Source of the DNA: RGIG8244 sp045639325
GTDB taxonomy: Bacteria; Verrucomicrobiota; Lentisphaeria; Victivallales; UBA1829
Reading direction: 5' to 3'
DNA: 64,000 nt
NCBI GenBank assembly: GCA_045639325.1
Contig: JAZUCU010000043.1
Location: 62,001-126,000 of the forward strand
Part shown: one piece after another, positions 17,898 to 26,265 of the stretch
How the letters are laid out: the number at the start of each line of letters is the position of its first letter
Position numbering within the stretch: the first letter of the stretch is position 1
Translations under genes and position numbers: made by a program
Notes under the pieces: model-generated
Database searches by the model: none
What the model was told of the DNA's origin: nothing
Seen by the model: only the letters and a program-made list of their open reading frames with translations

Positions 17898-17958
17898 TGT
17901 CAGCCGGTTTTTCAGGTTTTCAGTATTGTATTATTAATTTGTAAACGGAGTAATAAAA

Positions 17959-19218
17959 ATGCCTATTTTTCAATTCAGCGCAATGGATGCCAACGGGAAA
18001 GAGCGTAAGGGCAAGCGTGAGGCACGGAGTGAAGAAGAAGTTTCATCATATTTGAAGGAGCAGGGGTTATTCCCCACCTCCATTAAACTTTTTACGGAAA
18101 AAACAACTGCAGCAAAGAAAAAAGGTCCTGCTGAAAAGAAGGAATTTTCTTTGAATATGCAGATCGGTACTCCGATTATCAAAAAGAAGCAGCTTACCGT
18201 TGTGACACGTCAGCTCGCTATTCTGCTTGATGCCGGTCTGCCGTTGATCCGTTCTTTGCGTACATTGGAACGTCAGTCCCGTGATGTGATGGTCAAAATC
18301 GTTCTCGGTAAAGTTGCGGTTTCGGTGGAAGGCGGTGCTACCTTCTCCGAATCTCTGGCACAGCACCCAAAATCTTTCGATAAACTGTATTTGAACATGG
18401 TACGTGCCGGGGAAGCTGCCGGTAAGATGGAAATCATTCTTGACCGACTGGCATCCTTCATGGAAAAAGCCGCCCGAATCATGGGTAAAGTCAAATCAGC
18501 GTTGACCTATCCTTGCGTGGTTCTCGGTGTTGCTTTGCTGATTACCGCCGGTTTGATGGTCTTCATCGTTCCGAAATTCGAAAAAATCTTTGCTGACTTG
18601 CTCGGGGAAGGTACGGAATTGCCTGCTTTGACACAGGTCGTTATTGCCATCAGCCGTTGGATGCAGGGGAACGTTCTGGCTCTTATCGGGATCATTATCG
18701 GGATTGTTGTCGCATTCAAACTTGCCGTCAAAACCAAACAGGGACGTTATGCGGTTGACTTTGCAAAGTACAAAATGCCGTTGTTCGGTCCCATTGTTTC
18801 CAAAACTGCAATTTCCAAATTCTCCCGTACGCTCGGTACGCTGATGGGATCCGGGGTGCCGGTCCTCAGTGCTCTCCAGATCGTCCGTGATACCGCCGGT
18901 AATGAATTGGTGTCCAACGCCATTCAGCAGGTGCATGATGCGGTGAAAGAAGGGGAACCCATGGCTGCCCCGCTTGCTGCTACCAAAATCTTCCCGGAAA
19001 TGGTGATCTCCATGATCGAGGTCGGTGAAGAAACCGGTAAACTCGCTGAAATGTTGAACAAAATCGCGGATACATACGACGAAGAAGTGGATAACGCGGT
19101 CGGTTCTTTGACCAGTATGATCGAACCGTTGATGATGGTGTTCCTCGCTGTCGTCGTCGGGGGTATCGTTATCGCCCTCTTCTCCCCGATGATTAAGATC
19201 ATGGAAAAGATGAACTGA
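17959..19218 (+). CDS. pilC: Type IV pilus inner-membrane platform protein PilC/GspF
   Basis: A 419-residue platform protein. MPIFQFSAMDANGKERKG is the typical N-terminus (usually YxxxxxxGK), followed by two T2SSF cytoplasmic domains (about 75-200 and 280-400) and three hydrophobic helices near 190-215, 225-250 and 390-412. RQLAILLDAGLPLIRSL and RTLGTLMGSGVPVLSAL are the paired GspF repeats. It lies 61 bp after pilT. No pilin, PilM-N-O-P or secretin gene is in the window. Confidence 0.93.
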   Translation: MPIFQFSAMDANGKERKGKREARSEEEVSSYLKEQGLFPTSIKLFTEKTTAAKKKGPAEKKEFSLNMQIGTPIIKKKQLTVVTRQLAILLDAGLPLIRSLRTLERQSRDVMVKIVLGKVAVSVEGGATFSESLAQHPKSFDKLYLNMVRAGEAAGKMEIILDRLASFMEKAARIMGKVKSALTYPCVVLGVALLITAGLMVFIVPKFEKIFADLLGEGTELPALTQVVIAISRWMQGNVLALIGIIIGIVVAFKLAVKTKQGRYAVDFAKYKMPLFGPIVSKTAISKFSRTLGTLMGSGVPVLSALQIVRDTAGNELVSNAIQQVHDAVKEGEPMAAPLAATKIFPEMVISMIEVGEETGKLAEMLNKIADTYDEEVDNAVGSLTSMIEPLMMVFLAVVVGGIVIALFSPMIKIMEKMN

Positions 19219-19234
19219 GTTGGAGGCAGGTATA

Positions 19235-20335
19235 ATGCGGACAATGCCTGATAATGCTTATGCCGTGATTATTGCCGGCGGGAAAGGGGAACGGTTCTGG
19301 CCGCAGAGTCGACTCTCCCGCCCGAAACAGCTGTTGCGCCTTCTGGGGAATATCACGCTGATAGAACGTACGGTGGAACGGGTTCATCTCCAGTTCCCCT
19401 ACGAACGTATTTTTATCATTACAACCGATGAATATGTTGCGCCTATCCGTTCCATGGTGCTTTCTCTTCCGCCCGAAAATGTGATCAGCGAACCTTGCGG
19501 ACGGGATACTGCCCCCTGCATTGTTTATTCGGCTGCTCATATTAAGAGCCGCAATCCTCAGGTCGATCCTGTCCTTTGCGTTTTTCCGTCTGACCATCTT
19601 ATCAAAGAAGATGATATTTTTGCCAATATCGTTGCTGATTGCGCATCTGTCGCTGCCGATGGAAAGAATATTGTTACAATCGGTATTAAGCCCACGTATG
19701 CATGTACCGGTTACGGCTATATCCGTACCGGCGAACGGATGACTCTTGATAAACAATCTGATTTCTTTGCCGCTGATTCTTTCCGGGAAAAACCGGGCAG
19801 GGAATTGGCAGAAGAATATCTGGCATCCGGCGAATATCTGTGGAACAGCGGGATGTTCTTTTTCAAACATTCCGTCCTTGCTGATATCCTGAAAAATTCG
19901 GATTCCGATCTTTACAATTTCAGCACACAGATTGAAGATGCCGCCGGAAAAAATGATGTCGCACGGATCAAGCAGTGTTATGACGCTGTTCGCAAAGTTT
20001 CGTTCGATGTCGGTGTAATGGAGAAAAGTCCCTGCACTGTTGTCGCAAAAGGCGAATTCACCTGGGATGACCTGGGCACCTGGACTTCCATGAAAAATCA
20101 GCTTGTCCCGGACAACAACGGGAATGCGGTTCTCGGTCTTCATACCGGAATCGAAACGGAAAATTGCGTTATTGTCGGCGAGCCGGATCACCTGGTTGCG
20201 ACAATTGGAATCAGTGATTTGATCGTTGTTCATACCGATGATGCCACTTTGATTTGCGATGCAAAATCCGCACAGCGCGTCAAAGAATTGACTCAGCTGC
20301 TCGCCGGAAAACCGGATCTGGAGTCGTTCCTCTGA
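19235..20335 (+). CDS. Mannose-1-phosphate guanylyltransferase
   Basis: A 366-residue nucleotidyltransferase making GDP-mannose from mannose-1-phosphate and GTP. It has the pyrophosphorylase signature IIAGGKGERFWPQSRLSRPKQ at the start, FPSDHLI, TGYGYIRTGE, FREKPGRELA, WNSGMFFFK, and VGVMEKS with FTWDDLGTW, all in ManC order. It is a single-domain form without the isomerase half. I chose the ATG at 19235, preceded by GGAGG at 19222-19226, over an in-frame TTG at 19220. It follows pilC by 16 bp, which may link glycan precursor supply to surface structures. Confidence 0.92.
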   Translation: MRTMPDNAYAVIIAGGKGERFWPQSRLSRPKQLLRLLGNITLIERTVERVHLQFPYERIFIITTDEYVAPIRSMVLSLPPENVISEPCGRDTAPCIVYSAAHIKSRNPQVDPVLCVFPSDHLIKEDDIFANIVADCASVAADGKNIVTIGIKPTYACTGYGYIRTGERMTLDKQSDFFAADSFREKPGRELAEEYLASGEYLWNSGMFFFKHSVLADILKNSDSDLYNFSTQIEDAAGKNDVARIKQCYDAVRKVSFDVGVMEKSPCTVVAKGEFTWDDLGTWTSMKNQLVPDNNGNAVLGLHTGIETENCVIVGEPDHLVATIGISDLIVVHTDDATLICDAKSAQRVKELTQLLAGKPDLESFL

Positions 20336-21039
20336 TGACGTTATGCAAAGATCCCGTTTTCCTGAATATCGGGAATACCCATGTTCAGGTTCAATACGGC
20401 GCAGCAGGAGAGATTGTTACTGTGCCGACAAAAGAGTTCAGCGTCGATTCTCTCCCTGCTGACATCCCCTGTGCAGCAGCGTGTGTTGTCCCTGCATTTG
20501 TTCCGGCATTGAAGAAAAGAAATGCGTTAATCATCAATGCCGAATCGGCTGGAAAGTTTATTGATTTCTCGCCGGTCGATCACACAACCCTGGGATCCGA
20601 TCGCATTGCCAATGTTTGCGCCATTTTGAGTTTGAATGTTAAATTGCCTGCTGTCTGCATCGATCCCGGGACAGCCATCACATTCGAAGTATTGGATCAG
20701 GAGCGTCGTTTTCTCGGCGGTGCCATTCTGCCCGGACGTAAATTGCTGCGGCAATCTTTGCATACCGGAACTGCCCAGCTTCCGGAGATCCCGCTTGCCG
20801 ATGAGCTTCCCCCATTCCCTGCAACCTGTACAGCGGATGCAATCCGTTGGGGGACGGATGGTTTGGTTGTGGAAGGTGTCAAAGGTATGTTGACGCGTTT
20901 GAACGAAAAATTTGGCAGCCTGACTTGTCTTGTAACGGGCGGAGATGCTCTTTTTCTGAAAAAACACTTGCCTGAATTGGAACTTGCGCCCCCGGATTTT
21001 ACGCTCCGCGGTGTGCGATTTGTATTTGAAAATTTTTGA
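20335..21039 (+). CDS. coaX: Type III pantothenate kinase-like protein
   Basis: A 234-residue ASKHA-fold kinase, first step of coenzyme A synthesis. Evidence is the phosphate-loop-like NIGNTH at residues 11-16, TLGSDRIAN (usually GADR), CIDPGTAITFEV, FLGGAILPGRKL and LVTGGDA. The start overlaps the previous stop as TGATG, so translation is coupled; an upstream in-frame ATG at 20254 is inside the previous gene and rejected. The catalytic Asp of the usual D-x-GNT motif is Asn here (N11), which could lower or change activity. Confidence 0.82.
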   Translation: MTLCKDPVFLNIGNTHVQVQYGAAGEIVTVPTKEFSVDSLPADIPCAAACVVPAFVPALKKRNALIINAESAGKFIDFSPVDHTTLGSDRIANVCAILSLNVKLPAVCIDPGTAITFEVLDQERRFLGGAILPGRKLLRQSLHTGTAQLPEIPLADELPPFPATCTADAIRWGTDGLVVEGVKGMLTRLNEKFGSLTCLVTGGDALFLKKHLPELELAPPDFTLRGVRFVFENF

Positions 21040-21058
21040 GTTGGATTGGAGATGATTT

Positions 21059-21706
21059 ATGAGAATCAAAATTTGCGGAATCCGTAATGAGCAGGATTTG
21101 AATACGGCTGTAAAAGCAGGTGCCAATGCAGTCGGTTTCCTGGTCGGACAACTTCATGCTTCTCAGCATTTCATTCTGCCCGGTACTGCAGCTCGCCTTG
21201 TCCGTCTGCTGCCGCCCTTTGTTTCTCCGGTTCTTGTAACTCATTTTACCGACCCTGCGGAAGTTTTTGACCTTGTCATCCGTACTGGAATCACGACTGT
21301 ACAGCTTCATGGCGGTTCCACACCCGAAGAAGTTGCTGCGTTGCGTGATATGCTTCCCCCTGCCGGAAAGATTATCCTTGCCGTTCATTTGCAGTCTGAA
21401 GAGGATTTTGTCAATACCAGAGATTATTACCGCAAAGTTGATGCATTCCTGATTGACAGCATTGACCTCGAAGCCGGAAAAGTCGGCGGAACCGGTTTGA
21501 CCAATGATTGGACGCTTGCACGGAAGTTCGTGGAAGAAACACCGTATCCCGTCATTCTTGCAGGCGGTTTGTGTGCGGAGAATGCTGCCGAAGCCGTCCG
21601 TACCGTTCAGCCTTATGGATTGGATGCCAATTCCCGCTTGAAAGATGCAGAAGGTAACGTGGATGCCGGAAAAAGTCTGGCATTTGTACAAGCTGCTCAG
21701 ATTTGA
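21059..21706 (+). CDS. Phosphoribosylanthranilate isomerase-like TIM barrel (TrpF family, divergent)
   Basis: A 215-residue (beta/alpha)8 protein of the TrpF family. The catalytic Cys in KICGI (C5) and the general-acid Asp region FLIDSIDLEAG with VGGTG are present, and TVQLHGG and ILAGGL match. However, the usual phosphate-binding DVSSGVE near the end reads LDANSRLKDAEGN, and the SKRYI arginine region reads ASQHFI. No other trp gene is nearby. It may be a true TrpF with altered binding or a paralogue with another ketosugar substrate. Last gene of the pilus-coaX unit. Confidence 0.72.
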   Translation: MRIKICGIRNEQDLNTAVKAGANAVGFLVGQLHASQHFILPGTAARLVRLLPPFVSPVLVTHFTDPAEVFDLVIRTGITTVQLHGGSTPEEVAALRDMLPPAGKIILAVHLQSEEDFVNTRDYYRKVDAFLIDSIDLEAGKVGGTGLTNDWTLARKFVEETPYPVILAGGLCAENAAEAVRTVQPYGLDANSRLKDAEGNVDAGKSLAFVQAAQI

Positions 21707-21751
21707 TTGTTGCAGTTTTACGCAAAAAGTCGCAAAAACGTAACAATTGAC

Positions 21752-21779
21752 TTGAAAACACGGAAAATCGCTGTATATT
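21752..21779 (+). promoter_or_regulatory. Promoter of rex
   Basis: TTGAAA (21752-21757), 16-bp spacer, TATATT (21774-21779), about 55 bp before the rex start codon. An overlapping TTGACT at 21747 gives a longer spacing and is less likely. Confidence 0.5.
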
Positions 21780-21833
21780 GAGACAGAATGATTATATTAA
21801 ATCTTAACGTTTCATAACAAAAGGATTTTTTTC

Positions 21834-22475
21834 ATGGCTGCAAGGATCAAAGTCTTGAATACGCCTTCCATGCGTAGAATGCCTTCTTATTTGCATAAAC
21901 TCATGCTCATGCATGCCGCAGGTGAAAAACATGCTTCCGCTACAAAACTGGCGGAGTATATGGATTTGGATACAATTATTGTCCGTAAGGATTTTGAACT
22001 TACCGGCATTCAGGGCAGACCCGGCGTCGGATACAAAACCGATGAACTCATCGAAGGAATTCGCCGCTATCTCGGATGGGATATCACTTGCGAAGCATGC
22101 CTCGTCGGTGCCGGTTCTCTCGGCAGTGCTTTGCTGGGACACGAAGAATTCATGGAATACGGACTGAAAATTACCAGCGTATTCGATTCCGATCCGGCAA
22201 AAATCGGTTCCATGATTCATGGTCATTTTGTGGAGGATGTCCGTAAAATGTCTCAGACATTGAAAGGAAATCCTCCGGCGCTGGCAATCCTTTGCGTCTC
22301 CCCTCATTGTGCTCAAATGGTCGCTGATGAATTGATTGAGTGCGGCGTAAAGGCATTCTGGAATTTTGCCAATGTGTGCCTGCAGGTTCCGCCGGATATC
22401 ATTGTGCAGAGAGAAGTCATTGCCGGTGGCTTTGCACTGCTTTCTGTGAAATTGACTCAGCGGGGTATTAAATAA
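21834..22475 (+). CDS. rex: Redox-sensing transcriptional repressor Rex
   Basis: A 213-residue repressor that senses the NADH/NAD+ ratio. An N-terminal winged helix (about 15-80: MPSYLHKLMLMHAAGE, SATKLAEYMDLDTIIVRKDFEL, GRPGVGYKTDELI) precedes the Rossmann domain with VGAGSLGSALL, FDSDPAKIG and WNFANVCLQVP. AILCVSPHCAQMVADEL matches the family. In anaerobes Rex controls fermentation and hydrogenase genes; no clear TTGTGAA-type Rex box is visible next to the glycyl radical enzyme genes here. It has its own promoter and is followed after 9 bp by a DUF2851 gene. Confidence 0.94.
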   Translation: MAARIKVLNTPSMRRMPSYLHKLMLMHAAGEKHASATKLAEYMDLDTIIVRKDFELTGIQGRPGVGYKTDELIEGIRRYLGWDITCEACLVGAGSLGSALLGHEEFMEYGLKITSVFDSDPAKIGSMIHGHFVEDVRKMSQTLKGNPPALAILCVSPHCAQMVADELIECGVKAFWNFANVCLQVPPDIIVQREVIAGGFALLSVKLTQRGIK

Positions 22476-22484
22476 AATCAACGG

Positions 22485-23840
22485 TTGGGCTCAGGCGTGA
22501 ACGATTCCTTCCTCTCTTTGAAACTTTCCGAAGCATCCGGCTTGTATGAGGATGCTCTGCAGGAATTCTGGGATACTATCACTCCCGGTTCCGTTCTTAA
22601 CCTTTCCAGCGGCGGAAAATGTACCATTCTTACGCCCGGAATACGGAATAAAGGCAAAGGTCCCGACTTCATGGATGCCGTGATCCGTATTGGTGATTCC
22701 GAACGGCGCGGTGACGTGGAACTGCATCGGAAGACCAGCGATTGGCATGAGCATGGTCACAGCAGCGATCCTGCTTACGGAAATGTGATTCTTCATGCTG
22801 TCGATCTGGATGATACAACGCCCGCCAACGTGGCATTCCTCCCTGATGTCCCTATTGCATGCCTTCCGGATCCCGTCGATTATATTCCCGAAGGAAAGCG
22901 TACTTATTGCGCACGCTGGCTTGCGTCCATGTCAGAAACACAAATACACGATTTTCTTGCAGACGCAGGCTTGCAGAGATTGCGCGAAAAAGCAGATGGC
23001 ATCCTCGTTGAAATGATTCGTAAAGGTGCCGATTGCGCTTTTCGTGCAAAATTCATGGATTTGATCGGCGTTCCTGATGCAAGAAATGCATTCCGTGAAC
23101 TCGAAAAACGAATCGAACGCTACGATGAAGATACGTTTTCGCAATTCCCCGAAGCGATCATCTGGGGTGAATCCGGACTTCTTCCCGACCCCGCCGCAGA
23201 AGATTTGACGCCCGATGCACTCGAACTCGTAAGATCGTTGTGGAACGATTTCTGGCAGATCAGACCTGATTATATTCCGGAAGAGATTGCTTTCCCCGTC
23301 ACATCCCGCCCGCAGAACTCACCGGAACGCAGAATTGCGCTCATTTCTCTGTTTTTTAATGCTCATTATCCAAATGTTATGGATAAACTTTCAGCCGCAT
23401 TCTTTGCCGATGAAGGGGAGGGCGATCTCCATTGGATGAATGCATTACGGGAGCTTTTTCAGTTGGAAGATCCATTCTGGTTCTACCACTCATCCTATCG
23501 CACCGATGCATGGCAGAATCAATGCGTGCTGGTCGGAAGCTCACGTTTTCAGCTGCTTCTGACCGATTTGATTATGCCTGCTTTGCATGCTTATTTCAGA
23601 TTGACTGAGCGGGAACGCTATATTCCGCTCCTCGAAGATTTGTATTGTACAATACCACGGAATCCAACGAACAGAATTCTGAAAACAATGATTAATTATT
23701 GCTGTAACGGCAATGAGAAAATTGCTTCGTCCGCCGCGGAACAGCAGGGATTAATTCATATTTACCGGTCTTTCTGCTCACCTTTGGCATTCCAATGCAT
23801 CAAATGCCCTTTGCGGCATTCTATGGAGGTTATACCATGA
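22485..23840 (+). CDS. DUF2851 family protein
   Basis: Roughly 450 residues belonging to the uncharacterised DUF2851 family. The hallmark region is GDVELHRKTSDWHEHGH with DPAYGNVILHAV near residues 70-100, and CPLRHSM near the C-terminus is a short cysteine motif often seen at the end of this family. The start is uncertain: TTG at 22485 or GTG at 22497, neither with a good ribosome-binding site, so coupling to rex is likely. Its stop overlaps the next start as ATGA. Function unknown. Confidence 0.8.
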   Translation: MGSGVNDSFLSLKLSEASGLYEDALQEFWDTITPGSVLNLSSGGKCTILTPGIRNKGKGPDFMDAVIRIGDSERRGDVELHRKTSDWHEHGHSSDPAYGNVILHAVDLDDTTPANVAFLPDVPIACLPDPVDYIPEGKRTYCARWLASMSETQIHDFLADAGLQRLREKADGILVEMIRKGADCAFRAKFMDLIGVPDARNAFRELEKRIERYDEDTFSQFPEAIIWGESGLLPDPAAEDLTPDALELVRSLWNDFWQIRPDYIPEEIAFPVTSRPQNSPERRIALISLFFNAHYPNVMDKLSAAFFADEGEGDLHWMNALRELFQLEDPFWFYHSSYRTDAWQNQCVLVGSSRFQLLLTDLIMPALHAYFRLTERERYIPLLEDLYCTIPRNPTNRILKTMINYCCNGNEKIASSAAEQQGLIHIYRSFCSPLAFQCIKCPLRHSMEVIP

Positions 23841-24340
23841 ACGGCAAACCAAAATTCGGCGTAAGTGCCTGCCTGCTCGGCTTCAAATACCGGTACGACG
23901 GCGCATCGGATAAATGTCAGGAACTGATCGATAAACTCAAAGATGTAGTCGATTTTGTGCCTGTATGCCCCGAAGTGGAGTCCGGTCTGCCGGTTCCACG
24001 CCCGAAAATGCATATCCGCCCGTCCAGCAAAGGTACACGATTGATTGTCGTCGAAACAGGCGAAGATTTGACCGATATGATGATGTCCTGGGCAGAAGTC
24101 AAGCTCGAACAGTTGGAACTCCGTCAGCTCGATGGCTTTATTTTTCACTCAAAATCCCCTTGCTGTGGTTATTGTACTACAAAATTACGTACGGCAGAAG
24201 GGCGGATCCTCTCAGAAAAAGCCAGCGGTTTGTTTGCCGCAGCGTTTCATCGCAAATTTCCCAATATTCCAATCGGTGATGAACGCGATATTGATGGCTT
24301 TTTGAAGAAAATAAAGGTCGTCGCCGATGAAGAATCCTGA
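23837..24340 (+). CDS. DUF523 family protein
   Basis: A 167-residue protein with the DUF523 pattern: GVSACLLGFKYRYDG at the N-terminus, VPVCPEVESGLPVPRP, and HSKSPCCG. The conserved cysteines (SAC, CPE, PCCG) suggest metal or Fe-S binding, but the function is not established. The start at 23837 is chosen because of GGAGGT at 23825-23830; an in-frame ATG at 23795 lies inside the DUF2851 gene. The start overlaps the preceding stop by 4 bp. Confidence 0.85.
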   Translation: MNGKPKFGVSACLLGFKYRYDGASDKCQELIDKLKDVVDFVPVCPEVESGLPVPRPKMHIRPSSKGTRLIVVETGEDLTDMMMSWAEVKLEQLELRQLDGFIFHSKSPCCGYCTTKLRTAEGRILSEKASGLFAAAFHRKFPNIPIGDERDIDGFLKKIKVVADEES

Positions 24341-24346
24341 AAAAAT

Positions 24347-24367
24347 AGGCGAAAAAAGCCTTTTTTT
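24347..24367 (+). terminator. Possible short terminator after the DUF523 gene
   Basis: A short AGGC/GCCT hairpin (24347-24361) with a 7-nt loop is followed directly by seven T. The 4-bp stem is weak, though the flanking A and T runs could extend it. It separates the DUF523 gene from the tuf promoter. Confidence 0.4.
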
Positions 24368-24410
24368 AAGCAAAAAAACAATTTTTTTTCAATTTTTCTC
24401 GATTTTTCAT

Positions 24411-24438
24411 TTGACAAACGAAAAAAAAGCGGTATAGT
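24411..24438 (+). promoter_or_regulatory. Promoter of the tRNA-Thr/tuf/rpoBC transcription unit
   Basis: TTGACA (24411-24416), 16-bp spacer, TATAGT (24433-24438), in an A/T-rich stretch about 45 bp before tRNA-Thr. This is one of the best sigma-70 matches in the window, fitting a strongly expressed unit. Confidence 0.75.
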
Positions 24439-24481
24439 ATAGTCTCACCAAGATACAGTTTCTTTGTATCACGGTAAATTT

Positions 24482-24557
<76 letters not shown>

Positions 24558-24643
24558 TTTTCTGTAAATATAACTTTCAACATTAAAAATAACAACCAAG
24601 TATTCAGCCCGTAAGGGTAAAATCAGAAGAGGAGAATACGAAA

Positions 24644-25849
24644 ATGGCAAAAGAAACGTTCGAAAGAACAAAACCGCACGTAAACGTCGGTACAATCGGT
24701 CACGTTGACCATGGTAAAACCACCCTTACTGCTGCTATTACTCATGTGCAGAGCTTGAAGGGTCTCGCAGACTACATCCCCTACGACCAGGTTGCTAAAG
24801 CTTCCGAATCTCAGGGACGTCGTGACTCCACAAAGATCTTGACAATCGCAACATCTCACGTGGAATATCAGAGCAATAATCGTCACTACGCTCACGTTGA
24901 CTGTCCCGGCCACGCTGACTATGTTAAAAACATGATCACTGGTGCTGCTCAGATGGACGGCGCTATCCTCCTCGTCAGTGCTGCTGACGGCGTGATGCCC
25001 CAGACAAAAGAACACGTTCTGCTCGCAAAGCAGGTCGGTGTTCCCAAAATCGTTGTCTTCTTGAACAAAGTTGACCTCGCTGACCCCGAATTGCTCGAAC
25101 TCATCGAAATGGAAATCCGCGAACTGTTGGATAAATATGGTTTCGATGGCGAAAATACACCGATCGTTAAAGGTGCTGCTTATCCCGCTCTCCAGGCAAC
25201 CGATCCCACAGCTCCCGAATGCGATTGCATCCAGAACCTCATGGACGCTATCGATACATGGATTCCTGAACCCGTTCGTGACACAGATAAAGACTTCCTG
25301 ATGCCGATCGAAGACGTTTTCTCTATTGAAGGTCGTGGTACAGTCGTTACAGGTCGTGTTGAACGTGGTGTTGTCAAAGTTGGCGATAACATGGAAATCA
25401 TCGGTCTCAGAGATACTCAGAAAACCACCATCACTGGCGTTGAAATGTTCCACAAGTCCCTCGATCAGGGTCAGGCTGGTGACAACGTTGGTTGCTTGCT
25501 CCGTGGTACAAAGAAGGAAGATGTTGAACGCGGTCAGGTTCTTGCTAAACCCGGTAGCATCACTCCTCACACAAAATTCACAGCCAGCGTCTACGTTCTT
25601 ACAAAAGAAGAAGGTGGTCGTCATACTCCGTTCCTGAGCAACTATCGTCCCCAGTTCTACTTCCGTACAACTGACGTGACCGGTATCATTACTCTGCCCG
25701 AAGGCACAGAAATGGTTATGCCTGGCTTCAACGGTACAATTCAGGTCGAGCTCATCGCTCCGATCGCTATGGAAGCTAAACAGCGCTTCGCTATCCGCGA
25801 AGGCGGCCGTACAGTTGCTTCCGGTACTGTTGACGAAATCCTCGAGTAA
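24644..25849 (+). CDS. tuf: Elongation factor Tu with an atypical switch I
   Basis: A 401-residue GTPase that delivers aminoacyl-tRNA to the ribosome. G1 is GHVDHGKT, G3 is DCPGH with catalytic His90, G4 is NKVD, and domains 2 and 3 (GRGTVVTGRVERG, RPQFYFRTTDVTG, FAIREGGRTV) are standard. Switch I is not: the near-universal RGITI reads KILTI (K64-I68), preceded by about five extra residues, though the Mg-coordinating Thr (T67) remains. G5 is AAY instead of SAL. Related sequences in the PVC group are remembered to vary here. GAGGAG at 24630-24635 supports the start. The only tuf in the window. Confidence 0.97.
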   Translation: MAKETFERTKPHVNVGTIGHVDHGKTTLTAAITHVQSLKGLADYIPYDQVAKASESQGRRDSTKILTIATSHVEYQSNNRHYAHVDCPGHADYVKNMITGAAQMDGAILLVSAADGVMPQTKEHVLLAKQVGVPKIVVFLNKVDLADPELLELIEMEIRELLDKYGFDGENTPIVKGAAYPALQATDPTAPECDCIQNLMDAIDTWIPEPVRDTDKDFLMPIEDVFSIEGRGTVVTGRVERGVVKVGDNMEIIGLRDTQKTTITGVEMFHKSLDQGQAGDNVGCLLRGTKKEDVERGQVLAKPGSITPHTKFTASVYVLTKEEGGRHTPFLSNYRPQFYFRTTDVTGIITLPEGTEMVMPGFNGTIQVELIAPIAMEAKQRFAIREGGRTVASGTVDEILE

Positions 25850-25863
25850 CATCAACAGCGGTT

Positions 25864-25894
25864 GGAAAACAGTGGCTTAAAACCTCTGTTTTCC
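25864..25894 (+). other. Hairpin between tuf and rpmG
   Basis: A perfect 9-bp stem (GGAAAACAG at 25864-25872 with its complement at 25886-25894), extendable past a mismatch by two G-C pairs, with no U tract after it. It lies just before the rpmG ribosome-binding site (GGAGG). It may be an RNA processing site or partial attenuator that lowers transcription downstream of tuf. Confidence 0.5.
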
Positions 25895-25910
25895 TTCCGG
25901 AGGCTTGAAA

Positions 25911-26060
25911 ATGCGTGAATTGATTATTTTGGAATGTACAGAATGTAAACGCCGGAACTACACCAGCACAAAAGAAAAACGGAATATGTCCGGCCGTTTC
26001 GAGATCAAGAAATTCTGTAAATTTGATCGGAAACGCACGGTTCACAAAGAAACCAAGTAA
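25911..26060 (+). CDS. rpmG: 50S ribosomal protein L33
   Basis: A 49-residue protein. ILECTECKRRNYTSTKEKR is the typical zinc-ribbon L33 N-terminal half and VHKETK the typical end. The second knuckle has only one cysteine (KFCKFDRK) where zinc-binding forms have CxxC, so only three of four ligands are present. GGAGG lies nine bases before the ATG. The position tuf-rpmG-tRNA-Trp-secE-nusG is a widely conserved order. Confidence 0.95.
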   Translation: MRELIILECTECKRRNYTSTKEKRNMSGRFEIKKFCKFDRKRTVHKETK

Positions 26061-26127
26061 TTGCGTTTTTTGATAGTTGACGATTTGCCGGTTTGGGTCG
26101 TCAATGGCAAAGTTCAGACCGGAATGC

Positions 26128-26203
26128 AGGAGTGTAGCACAGTTGGTAGTGCAGCGGTCTCCAAAACCGCAGGTCGGGAGTTCGAACCTCTCCGCTCCTG
26201 CCA
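26128..26203 (+). tRNA. tRNA-Trp (anticodon CCA), CCA end encoded
   Basis: Acceptor AGGAGTG pairs with CGCTCCT (one G-T pair), the anticodon stem GCGGT/ACCGC encloses loop CTCCAAA with anticodon CCA, and the T arm has GGAGTTCGAACCTC. Discriminator G and CCA (26201-26203) are encoded. It lies between rpmG and secE, a common place for tRNA-Trp in bacteria. Confidence 0.96.
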
Positions 26204-26265
26204 ATTTATTATGAATAATACGGTTTTTCAACCGATTAAATAAAATAGAATAACGGGAATTGACC

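Noticed and set aside
24623..25855. 410-codon minus-strand frame opposite tuf
   Set aside because: Mirror of the biased tuf codon usage; no ribosome-binding site or motif.
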